Source: Desmodus rotundus
Taxonomy: Eukaryota > Chordata > Mammalia > Chiroptera > Phyllostomidae
Length of the DNA stretch: 64,000 nt
NCBI RefSeq assembly: GCF_022682495.2
Contig: NC_071396.1
Span: 25,603,735-25,667,734 of the forward strand
Direction of reading: 5' to 3'
The number at the start of each line of letters is the position of its first letter. Position 1 is the first letter of the stretch. This document shows positions 55,794 to 64,000 of this stretch, piece after piece. The notes under the pieces are model-generated. The model had not been told where the DNA came from. It was given only the letters and a program-made list of their open reading frames with translations, and did not search any database. A program made the translations under genes and the position numbers.

Positions 55794-55944
55794 TGCTGCG
55801 ACTTTTCTGTTCGGTAATGTTTGTTTGGATCGAGTGCCCACGGACATGTGCTCAGGAGAGAGAATGATGTTATCCAATCCCTCGTCCGTACCCCACAGTG
55901 TGCAGACATCACCCCGCTTCCAGGCCTCCCCAGCTGTTGCCTGG

Positions 55945-56172
55945 AGTATTGCAATAGACTGAAAACACATAGACCCAGACCACAGTGTGAAGATAGCCAG
56001 AGGGGAAGGGGGGAATAAGGTTAGGTGGAGGTGGGCACAGGGCAGGGGGAACAGGGCCGGAATGAGACTTTGCTTGGGGGGTGACAGGAGCACAATACAG
56101 CACGTAGATGATCTTTTATTGAATTGCGCACTCGAAACTTGTACCCCAATAAATTCAATTGAAAAAAAAAAC
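55945..56172 (+). mobile_element. LINE-1 3' end with A-tail
   Basis: AAAACACATAGACCCAGACC, GAGACTTTGCTTGGGGGGTG, ATTGAATTGCGCACTCGAAA and ACCCCAATAAATTCAATTGA followed by ten A. It is a short 5'-truncated insertion. Confidence 0.88.
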
Positions 56173-56174
56173 AC

Positions 56175-56715
56175 CTCGTCTCTGAAACTCCAATACTCCA
56201 ACACGCGCCTTAAAACAGCCATCCAATGGCAGCCAAAGCGAGCTTGCAAAAGCATCATTACAGCCATGGAATTCTTCCCCACTTCTACGAGACAGGTCTT
56301 AGCTCCTCGGGGCCACTCCAACCTCCTCACCCCTCCCACAAGCCCCATAACACCTGCCCCCGTCTGTAGGACTCCCTAGTCACAACCCGCCTTAAGACAA
56401 GGGGTGACCTCCTCTCTCCTTCCCCTGTGTCACCCCCGCCCCGCATTCCAGCTCCCACTGCTCCTCACCAGATTCCTTTCTTGTCCTGTCAGAGCTTAGA
56501 GGCCCTCCTAGTGGGTTATCGATCACCCTGCGCTTTCATCTACCTTGCACTAACCAAGGTCGGCTTGCATCATCCAATTACATGTCTGACCTCCCGAGTA
56601 ATGTGTGAGCTCCATGGCGGGTGCTCTCTATGATTCATCTTTCTGTCTGCTGTGCGTAGCATGGCGTCTGGAATAAAGTCAATATTCTCAAAACGCTTGC
56701 TTAATTGAATAAGGG
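56175..56715 (+). mobile_element. L2 LINE fossil
   Basis: CGCGCCTTAAAACAGCCATC and CAATGGCAGCC, then GTAATGTGTGAGCTCCATGG, CTGCTGTGCGTAGCATGGCG and TCTGGAATAAAGTCAATATT keep the L2 3' order (CTGCTTAAAACCCTCCAATG, AATGTAAGCTCCATGAGGGC, AGCACAGTGCCTGGCACATA). Confidence 0.7.
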
Positions 56716-56747
56716 GACCACCCCCGATGCTGGCAAAAACACTTCTT

Positions 56748-56949
56748 TAAAAAAAAGATTTTATTTATTTATTTTTAGAGAGGGGAAGGGAGGCAGAGAA
56801 AGATCAATGTGTGGTTGCCTCTTGCGCGCCCCCACTGGGGACCTGGCCCACAACCCAGGCATGTGCCCTGACTGGGAATTGAACCAGCGACCCTTTGGGC
56901 TCACAGGCTGGCGCTCAATCCACTGAGCCACGCCAGCCAGTGTTGGAAA
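56748..56949 (-). mobile_element. VES SINE with perfect 13-base duplication
   Basis: AAAAACACTTCTT occurs at 56735-56747 and 56950-56962. The core has lost one base pair (CCAGTGGGGGCGCG). Tail AAATAAATAAATAAAATCTT is intact. Confidence 0.96.
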
Positions 56950-56962
56950 AAAAACACTTCTT

Positions 56963-57285
56963 GATGTGGATGTTGAGTTGCCCAGAAGTCATTATAATGA
57001 TGGTTATCGGAATCATATTGCCATTGGTAGAAACACAGGTAGCCACGGATCAACTGATTTTATCACATACATTTCACATTTTAGAGCAAGGAGCAAACGT
57101 CTCCAAGTTGGACTTGGGACCGCAGTGTCCCCTTTATTGGAAGAGGGTCCCACAGGTGCGTCTGCAGTCACTTTAATGTATCTGCTTTGGGGGGGGGGCA
57201 GTTGTCGTAAAAACTCTTCCGGGCTTCACTCACCTTCCAGCGGTGACTTCTGCTTTGATGTTGCAGCCTTTATTGGTGCCTTTTA
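56963..57285. other. unassigned DNA
   Basis: A run of nine G lies at about 57190. Nothing else is recognised. Confidence 0.4.
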
Positions 57286-57605
57286 AGTTGAACGTATTGG
57301 AGTGGCATTGGTGAAGAAAGCTACATAGGTTTCAGGGGTAGAGTTCTGTAACACATCATTTGTACATTGTACTGTGTGCTCACCACCCCAAGTCAACCCT
57401 CCGTCCATCAGCATCTATCCCCCCCTAACCTCCCCACCTTCCCCTGGTTGGCTGTCATCTGCTCTCAATCTATGAGCCAGTTCCCACGTGGCTTTTCTTT
57501 CATTTCGTTCATGAGATTCCACGTATGCGTGAAATCAGATGGTACTTGTCTTTCTCTGACGGGCTTATTTATCTCACTTAACAAGAATGTTCTGCGGAGC
57601 TCAGC
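57286..57605 (-). mobile_element. LINE-1 3' end fragment
   Basis: TTGAACGTATTGGAGTGGCA, GTGTGCTCACCACCCCAAGT and GATGGTACTTGTCTTTCTCT mark the reverse of the bat L1 3' UTR. Confidence 0.85.
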
Positions 57606-57832
57606 AACAGCAGGGAGCAGAGGTCAAGGGTCATCGTTTCCTTGACTCACTGGGTATCATGTACACTCAGGCCCCTTATTTATCATGAAGGATGTCTGGT
57701 CTTTTTTTAAATAAATAGAGGGGTGCCCCGATGGAGACCCTCTTTGCAACACGGGACTTTCTCCATAATGATGTATGAAAACTCGTCTGTGAACGATTTC
57801 TGCAGTATCTGAATTTAAAAGCAGCGTTTCCA

Positions 57833-58030
57833 GCCCTGGCCGGGTGCTCAGTCAGTGGGAGCATTATCCTGGACACGGAAAGGTTGCGGGATCCATCTCC
57901 AGGTGGGGCGGGAATGGCAACCCATTGAGGTTTCTCTGTCAAATGGATGCTTCTCTCCCTCTCTCTCCCTTTCTCTCCCGTCCTCTCTCTCTCTAAAATC
58001 AAGAAACATATCCTCAGGTGAGGATTTTTT
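57833..58030 (+). mobile_element. type B SINE
   Basis: Head GCCCTGGCCGGGTGCTCAGT, a damaged B-box region (GCGGGATCCATCTCC), a long CT tract and the tail AAAATCAAGAAACATATCCT with CAGGTGAGGA. Confidence 0.9.
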
Positions 58031-59130
58031 AAAAAGCAAGATTTCAGAGATTCCAAGCCTTTGTGTTTTCTGGCCCGTGTTCGTTTCTGTTCGGGGCAGC
58101 ACCTGGTGACAGCCTGCCCGGGGCTCGTCCTCAGCAATGTGGGCATTCGCTACGTCTCTTCTGCTTTTCACCACAGCTTTGGTTTGACGGCCATGGGAGC
58201 CTGGTGGAGGAGATATTAAGGGGCCCCTCTCAATGATGGGGTGGGGAGGCCCCAGAACTGCGGTCATGGGGACGGGGGTGGGACTGTCAGATTTCCTGTC
58301 ACTGCTGGAAATGATGCATCTGCATACAGAGGCCTCAGAGGTGGCTGTCCTTTCTCCCGCAGAGGACCGAGAGAAACACCTCCACACCTTGCTGCCAAAA
58401 CGCTGCCCTTGACCGAAGAGGTAAGTTTGGTCATTACAACCTTCTGACCACCTGTCAAAAGAGCCACAAGGCCTTCAGGGAAACAGACTTTTTAAACATG
58501 AAAAAAAGGAGATTGTAGCCGTCGGAAAACTCAGAGAGTGGAGTGTGACTCTGTAAGGTCTTCCGCCCCTCCTCCCCCCACAGCTCAACAGATTTCAGGG
58601 GGCAGTTGTGTTGAATGACGTGCGCCCGCCCTGCCCAGCCACTACCAGGAAAATGGTCCCCCGAGTCAGGGGGTGCCCCCAGGGAAAGAGAGCGGCGTGG
58701 GAGGGGGAGCATGGAGGAAACAGCCAGGCTTGATAAGCTGGGGAGCAGAGCCAGCGGCTGCCACTTTCTTCATCCCACACAGGGTTTCAAACGTGATCTG
58801 ACCTGGTGTTAAAAAATTCAGGATATGCGGGCTGCCTGGCTGTGACCCCTGTCGCCCCACAGATCCACAGATCACCAGGGTCTGCTGGGGGGGTGTCCCC
58901 TTCCCCTCTCACTGCTCCGCAGGCGGCCTTCCCACAGCTGCAGGCCAGGCACCAGAGGACGGCCCTCCAGTGGGCGGTGTGCACAGGGCCTCCTTCCCCT
59001 GCTAGACCCTCCCGCAGGCTCTCAAGGTCAAGTGAGGGAGAACGTAGGGTAGTCAGGCTTCCAAGATGCGGACACATGCAAATAAGGTGGTGCCTGTGGC
59101 AGTCTGCCTACCTTTAAAAAAAAAAAGAAG
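58031..59130. other. unassigned GC-rich DNA
   Basis: Open frames up to 179 codons on the minus strand at 57848-58387 run through the SINE. No domain is recognised. Confidence 0.4.
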
Positions 59131-59131
59131 A

Positions 59132-59303
59132 ATATCATCCTTGGTGACTCGGCTGCGTGGAGCGGCATCCCTAACGCTACAAGGTCTCGATTAGATCCTG
59201 GGCCAGGTCCTGGGTACGTGCCTAGGTTTCGGGTTCCACCCCCTGCAGGCGTTTCTCTCCTTTTCTCTAAAACCAATGAAAAAATGAGCTCCTCAGGTGA
59301 GGA
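59132..59303 (+). mobile_element. heavily decayed type B SINE
   Basis: CCTTGGTGACTCGGCTGCGT, GGTTTCGGGTTCCACCCCCT and a tail ATGAGCTCCTCAGGTGAGGA are recognisable. The middle is mostly lost. Confidence 0.65.
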
Positions 59304-59347
59304 AATAAATACATACATACATACATAAATACATAAATAAATAAATA
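59304..59347. repeat. (CATA)n / (AAAT)n simple repeat
   Basis: ACATACATACATAC grades into AAATAAATAAAT directly after the SINE tail, which is the usual origin of such repeats. Confidence 0.9.
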
Positions 59348-60487
59348 TGGAAATAAAAGCTATAATAGCAAGGCACCGTAGACGTTTATAAGTTACACAG
59401 AATCAGCTCAAGAGCAACTAGTAAAAAGGGGAATAATTGAGAGGCCAGCTGTAACATAGAATCCCCAGCCAGCGCCCTTTGGACCATCCTAGGAGCCCCT
59501 CCAGCCCGGACGCCCCAGAAAGCTTCCTCCTGTGAGAATAAGTTTGGCCACGCCCTCCTGGCCCTGTGACGTCATCAGCCTCGATATCCACCCCAAGTTC
59601 AGGGTGGAGGCCCAAACTGTATCTATAGGGTGCCCTCCAATGCCCGTGAAAAAAATTACGTACTGGAAATGAAGACAAAATAGTGATATTTGATACCAAA
59701 AAAATGAGAGCTTTGTTACTACGTATTCCTCTACAGGAAATGCTAACGAGTATTCTTCACACGAAAGGAAAGGCCCCCAGAGATATGAGCAGATTGAAAA
59801 AGCAACGAAAAGCCGTAAATATTTGGGTACATTTAATTGCACATTGTCAAAAATAACAGGAGTCTATAGAATTTAAGTGTACGTCTTCATATTTTATGTA
59901 CAAACCTACATATAAGCACATAGAATTTAAAATTACACGTGCAATGTGTTCAGAAAAATGGTATTACAGGGTTGTAATGTTTTTGCATTGTTTGAAGGGA
60001 AAGAAAATTATCGATTACTTATTGATTGATGTCAGACATAAAACCTAAGAAAACAAAAAATGGAGACAAAAATAGCCTAAAAGAAAGCAAGAAAGAAAAA
60101 ACATGAATTTATGATAACCAGAGAAATACTACACAAGTAATAAACTTGTAGATCTAAAGGCAAATGTATTTTTAAAGTAACTAGGTACTTCCATCAAACA
60201 TCCAAGATTTTCAGACTAGAAGAGAAGAAAAACCTATGTACTAGTAGCAAAAGATTTTATCTAAGATGTAAAAATACAAGAAGATTGAAAGGAGACAGAG
60301 CACCTGAAGTCCAGTTTTATATCAGGAAGATTGATCAATTCTAGACTTACAGGCAGCTTATAATATAGTTTTAAATGATTGAAGAAAATATTAACAGAAT
60401 TATAAGAAGAATCACCAAGTCTATAACAGCAGAGATTCCAACACATTACTCTCATGGCTTGTTAAATGGTTATTTAAACCATTACAC
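59348..60487. other. AT-rich DNA, probably old L1
   Basis: The part from about 59840 has the A-rich composition and word pattern of decayed L1 ORF2, but I cannot align it well enough to call it. No gene is seen. Confidence 0.3.
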
Positions 60488-60495
60488 AAGCTACA

Positions 60496-60609
60496 GCCCA
60501 AGCTGGTGTGGCTGAGTGGATTGAGTGCTGGCCTGCAAACCAAAGGGTCCCTGGTTTGATTCCCAGTCAGGGCATGTGTCTGGGGGGAGGGTGCATATTA
60601 AAATATGTG
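60496..60609 (+). mobile_element. VES SINE head only
   Basis: GCCCAAGCTGGTGTGGCTGA through GATTCCCAGTCAGGGCATGT is clear, then the element ends without CT tract or tail. AGCTACA flanks at 60489-60495 and 60610-60616 may be a duplication. Confidence 0.85.
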
Positions 60610-60811
60610 AGCTACAAAGGAACGTTTATCAAGAAGAAAATAGACTGAAAATTAGTGAGCCCATCACAAGAAGGGTAAAAAAAGCAGAAATGTGTCCCCC
60701 CCAAAATTTTGGAAATAATAAAGATAAATGCAGAAATTAATGAATTAGATAACTTGTGTACATTTAAAAGATCAATAAAGCTGAACTTTAATTCTTAGGA
60801 AGACTAAAAAC

Positions 60812-60930
60812 ATTGCTAAATCCCAGGTGAGACCAATCAAGAAATATATAGCAGGAGGAATAAAAGAGATATTGCTAAATCCCAGGTGAGACTGATCAAG
60901 AAATATATAGCAGGAGGAATAAAAAAGAGA
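60812..60930. repeat. 59-bp tandem duplication inside L1
   Basis: ATTGCTAAATCCCAGGTGAG begins each unit (60812 and 60871) and CAGGAGGAATAAAA ends them. A few substitutions separate the copies. Confidence 0.9.
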
Positions 60931-60934
60931 TAAT

Positions 60935-61142
60935 TAGCCCTGGCAGGTGTAGCTCAGTGGGTTGAGTGTGAGCCTGCGAAGCAAAGAGTCGCCAGTTCGA
61001 TTCCCAGTCAGGGCACATACCTGGGTTGTGGGCCAGGTCCCCAGTAGGGGGCACAAGAAAGGCAACCACACATCGATGTTTCCCTCCCTCTCTTTCTCTG
61101 TCCCTTCTCCTCTCTCTAAAAATAAATAAATAAAATCTTTTT
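60935..61142 (+). mobile_element. VES SINE with perfect 13-base duplication
   Basis: AAAAAGAGATAAT lies at 60922-60934 and 61143-61155. Core CCAGTAGGGGGCACA, B box AGTTCGATTCC and tail AAATAAATAAATAAAATCTT. The copy sits in the decayed L1 and is younger than it. Confidence 0.97.
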
Positions 61143-61598
61143 AAAAAGAGATAATCATAAAGATAATTATAATTTTAAAATGAAGACATCAAGAGGATAC
61201 TACAAATATCATAGGAGCAAATTTACAGTACTCTGGCCAATGCACTTGAAAATGTCGATGAAATGAGTAAAGCACAGAAAAATACAACCAACAATAGAAA
61301 ATGTGAAAGCTTGTAATTATTAGAGAAATTGAAACTGTAATTATAAATCTTCCAACAAAGACAACTCCAGATGGTTTTACCAGTTAATTCTGTCACCAAT
61401 TTAAGGAATAAACTCACCCATCTTGTTTCACGGACTAGAAAATAATAGATTAAGCACTCCGAAACCTATTTTATATAAAGTTAACATAACTTTGGTCAAG
61501 ATCGAACAAGGAAACAAAAGAAAATTACCAGAAAGGAAAATTATAGGTCCAGCTCTCTTGTGAATTCAGCTGCAAAAAATATAAACAAGCCAAGAGCA

Positions 61599-61813
61599 GC
61601 CCTGGCCCAAGTGGCTCGGTTGGCTGGAGCATCATCCCACAGACCGAAATGTCACAGGTTCAATCCCATCGGGCGCATACAGAAGGCAACCGGTAGATGT
61701 TTCTCCCTGGCATCGAGGTATCTCTCTCTCTTTCTTTCTCATCCTCTCCCTTTCTCTCTCTCTCTAAAAGCAACTTAAAAAAAAATGTCCTCCGGTGAGG
61801 ATTTTAAAAAACA
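61599..61813 (+). mobile_element. type B SINE nested in L1
   Basis: Head GCCCTGGCCCAAGTGGCTCG, B box GGTTCAATCCC, GGCAACCGGTAGATGTTTCT, a long CT tract, and the tail AAAAATGTCCTCCGGTGAGG. Confidence 0.93.
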
Positions 61814-62919
61814 GCAGAGAAAACCTGGCCCTGTACAAAAAAGTAATCCCTCACCACCAACTTCACGAATTTCAAGAGTACTAGCTTGGTTTAAAACAAG
61901 TGATTGATTTAAAAACCCATCCTGCGGCTTTCACATTTATATGACATGAATTTTACATGTACATTAACAGAATGAAAGGAAAACTATAGGATTGTTTCAA
62001 CCAATGCAGCAAAAAGTATCATACGATCCAAAATCCGTGATTGTAAAATCTCTCAGACAACGAGGAGTAGAGAGTAAGTCCCTCACTCTGGTGGGAACGT
62101 GGCTCGTTCACTTCATTTGAGGTCAGAAACGGGACAAGGGAAGTCCCCGTCGCCTTTGAACCATCAATGGAGTGTGGCTGCCAGAACCATAGGTCAAAGG
62201 GAAGGAATGAACATTGGAAAGGCAAGAAAAGAAGAGATCAGACAGCCATTTACCTCCTTTGCAACTTATGATGATATGTGTAGAAAATTCAAAGAAATGT
62301 GCAAATAAACGACCGATTAACGAGTGAGTTCAGCAAGTTTGCCAATCTAAGGTGGAGAGACAAAAAATAATCAACTAGATTTCAATATGCCACCAACATA
62401 CCACTAAAACACAAAATATTGTAATACGATGCAATTTATAGTGATCACAAATATTTCCAAACCTAGGAATAGACCGAGTGACGGATGTGAAAGGTCTCTA
62501 CACAGAAAGTGTGAAATATTGTTTAATAAAATTAGAAAAGATCAAACTAATGCAGGCATATGTCCCGAAAGTGGATGGGTGTACTCAATATTGTAAAGAC
62601 ATAAATTCTCCCCATATTGATCTACAAAGTCAATTTTACCCTAATCAAATATTCAGAAGTTCTTCTTACGTGGAAGGGATTTGACAAAATTTATATCGAA
62701 ATTTTTTAAAAAGAGCCAAGATTAGCCAAAACACCGTTAAAGAAGGACAAGTTAAAAAACTTAGTTCCCTAAAACTCATAATAAGTGTACAGTATTAAAG
62801 CAGTATTGTTGACGTGAGAATTATGAAGAGTTAGATACTGAATTTTGGCCCCAAAATAATAAAGAAAAACTTTCTTTTCAATAAATATGGAAGGTCAACT
62901 AGACATCGATAGGAGAAAA

Positions 62920-63308
62920 AAAAATTTTGATCTTAAGTTATGCCTTGTACGGAGTCCCCCCGAATTTCTGTGTTGGGACCCTAACCTTGGATATCTCAAG
63001 ATGGGACTGTATTTGGAGACGCAGCCCTTTAAGAAGGTGAATAGGTTAAAATGAGGACCATAGGGTGGGTTCAAGTCCAACAACATCCTGGGTCCTTATA
63101 AAAGGAAGACATTTAGGCAGATACACTCAGAGAGAAGACTCTGGAAAGTCAGCGGGAATGTGGCTACCTGTAAGCCAAGTGAGGAGGCCTCTGAAGAAAC
63201 CAGCCTTCCAGGCACCTTGACCTTGGACATCTAGAACCGTGAGACTAAACGCATCCATTGTTTAAGTGGCCCAGTCCTTTGTGATGGCTGCCCCAGCAAA
63301 CTAACACA
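62920..63308 (+). mobile_element. MLT1-like MaLR LTR
   Basis: CGGAGTCCCCCCGAATTTCT, GGACTGTATTTGGAGACGCA, GGTCCTTATAAAAGGAAGAC, CACCTTGACCTTGGACATCT and CCAGCAAACTAACACACC give the complete order of a MaLR LTR from near its start to its end. It is a solo LTR with no internal retroviral sequence beside it. Confidence 0.82.
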
Positions 63309-63319
63309 CCCTAACCTAC

Positions 63320-63969
63320 ATCACTCCCAGAAATTAATTTGGGGTGGGCTGTAGATCTAAAAACCAAAGCCATATTGCTTCTGGAGATATTAGGGACAAT
63401 ATCTTTCTGACACAGGGGTATTAAATGTGATTCGAAATCACCAAAAGCACTACCCATAAAAGAAAACATTGATAAGTTGGATTTTATTAAAATAAGAAGC
63501 TGCCCTGGCTGGTGTGGCTCAGTGGATTGAGTGCTGGCCTGCAAACCAAAGGGTTGCTAGCTTTATTCCCAGTCAGGGCACAGACCTGGGTTGTGGGCCA
63601 TGGCCCCAGTAGGGGGCGTGCGAGAGGCAACCACTCCTTGATGTTTCGCTCCCTCTCTTTCTCCCTCCCCTCCCCTCTGTCTAAAAATACTTTACACCAT
63701 ATATATTTTTCAAAGAAAGAAAATCATACGGCAACAAAAATGAATGAAATATAGGAACATACAGCATGAGTGAACATCAGAAGCTTAATATTATCGAGAG
63801 AAAGAAGCAAGACACAAAATAATATGTGCTCTCCACGTCCGGTTCTACAGCATCCCCCAAACTTCATTCTGGTGCTGAAATCAGGGTAGAGGCCACCTTT
63901 GGGGAAAGAGAAAGGGCTAATGCTTCTGAGAAGGCCCGTGTGGGCTTTTCAGTGCACTGCTAACATTTC
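63320..63969 (+). pseudogene. decayed LINE-1 ORF2/3' region split by a SINE
   Basis: CCATATTGCTTCTGGAGATA, GGACAATATCTTTCTGACAC, CATAAAAGAAAACATTGATA and AGTTGGATTTTATTAAAATA (to 63501) match the ORF2 C-terminal part. After the SINE, AACAAAAATGAATGAAATAT, AAGCTTAATATTATCGAGAG and AAAGAAGCAAGACACAAAAT match the segment near the stop codon of an L1M-like element. Confidence 0.75.
63502..63690 (+). mobile_element. VES SINE nested in L1
   Basis: Head GCCCTGGCTGGTGTGGCTCA is intact. The B box is changed to AGCTTTATTCC. Core CCAGTAGGGGGCGTG. The tail is shortened to CTAAAAATA. Confidence 0.93.
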
Positions 63970-64000
63970 TTTTTTTCAAGATTTTATTTATTTTGGGGCG
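63970..64000 (-). mobile_element. probable VES SINE tail cut by the window end
   Basis: TTTTTTTCAAGATTTTATTT followed by ATTTTGGGGCG is the reversed tail of a type A copy. The body lies beyond the window. Confidence 0.6.

Larger units (their letters stand above)
60617..62885 (+). pseudogene. decayed LINE-1 ORF2 split by two SINEs
   Basis: Segments follow ORF2 order: TTTAAAAGATCAATAAAGCT; CAACAAAGACAACTCCAGAT and GGTTTTACCAGTTAATTCTG (the S/TPGPDGF block at about 61350-61390); GAAAATTACCAGAAAGGAAA; ACATTAACAGAATGAAAGGA; AACCTAGGAATAGACCGAGT and AAGGTCTCTACACAGAAAGT. SINEs lie at 60935-61142 and 61599-61813. Stops and indels destroy the frame, so it is inactive. Confidence 0.82.

Noticed and set aside
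55632..56348. 238-codon open frame, minus strand, the longest in the window
   Set aside because: It reads antisense through an L2 fossil, an L1 3' end and a VES SINE in turn, so it is a chance frame.
57848..58387. 179-codon open frame, minus strand
   Set aside because: It runs through the type B SINE at 57833-58030, and the remainder has no recognisable domain.
62920..63308. Possible endogenous retrovirus
   Set aside because: Only a single MaLR-type LTR is present, with no gag, pol or env sequence on either side.
10836..63690. Possible tRNA genes, since A and B boxes are intact in many places
   Set aside because: All are followed by the SINE body, lack a closing acceptor stem and occur in dozens of copies, so they are SINE heads.
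258..63754. Recurring peptide of the kind GDLACNPGMCPDWESN found in many frames
   Set aside because: It looks like a conserved protein motif but is the reading of VES SINEs in one frame. Each occurrence coincides with a SINE.
1..64000. CRISPR-like or phage-like arrays, operons, or bacterial genes
   Set aside because: The regularly recurring similar units are dispersed SINEs in both orientations with irregular spacing. Composition and repeats are mammalian.

Overview
The window is a piece of a bat nuclear genome, and I find no protein-coding gene, exon, RNA gene or CRISPR array in it. The bat assignment rests on about 48 tRNA-derived SINEs whose head reads CCCTGGCTGGTGTGGCTCAG and whose body carries CCCCAGTAGGGGGC. 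This is the VES type of SINE that dominates microbat genomes. It is joined by 3' ends of LINE-1 whose last bases read ACCCCAATAAATTCAAT. The sequence details look closest to the phyllostomid-like (noctilionoid) version rather than the Myotis version, but I cannot fix the family. Every longer open frame I examined is read through repeats or has no recognisable domain, so the DNA is intergenic or deep intronic.

Three SINE layouts recur, and the names below are mine. Type A (VES) is about 200 bp: tRNA-like head, middle with CCAGTAGGGGGC, CT-rich stretch and tail AAATAAATAAAATCTT. Type B has the head GGCTCAGTTGGTTGGAGCAT, often a second B box, and a tail ATCAATAAACATATCCT followed by CAGGTGAGGA. 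Type C has the head TAGCTCAGTTGG and a middle derived from CAATGAATGCATAAAT, without the GTAGGGGGC block. About 25 copies are type A and about 23 are types B, C or mosaics. Together they make up roughly one seventh of the window.

Layout. 0-13 kb: L1 3' ends, SINEs, a 175-bp hAT-type element with both termini (3.2 kb), a fossil MER5A (10.6 kb) and L1 ORF2 debris (9.2-9.5 kb). 13.9-18.5 kb and 19.9-23.6 kb: SINE-free, largely single-copy DNA. 23.5-41 kb: SINE-rich, with MLT2-like and MIR fossils. 41-44 kb: L2 fossil and single-copy DNA. 44-52 kb: SINEs, an interrupted L1 3' end, MIR and MLT1 fossils, and a 40-base G tract. 52-64 kb: mostly decayed L1 (ORF2 and 3' ends) with nested SINEs, an L2 fossil and an MLT1 LTR.

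The most interesting points are structural or regulatory. At least 15 VES copies keep a near-consensus CTCF core. One VES copy has had its 5' CCC replaced by a 40-base homopolymer inside its target-site duplication. Several single-copy stretches carry dense homeodomain, RFX or NF-Y motifs and could be conserved enhancers. None of these can be proven without alignment to other mammals.
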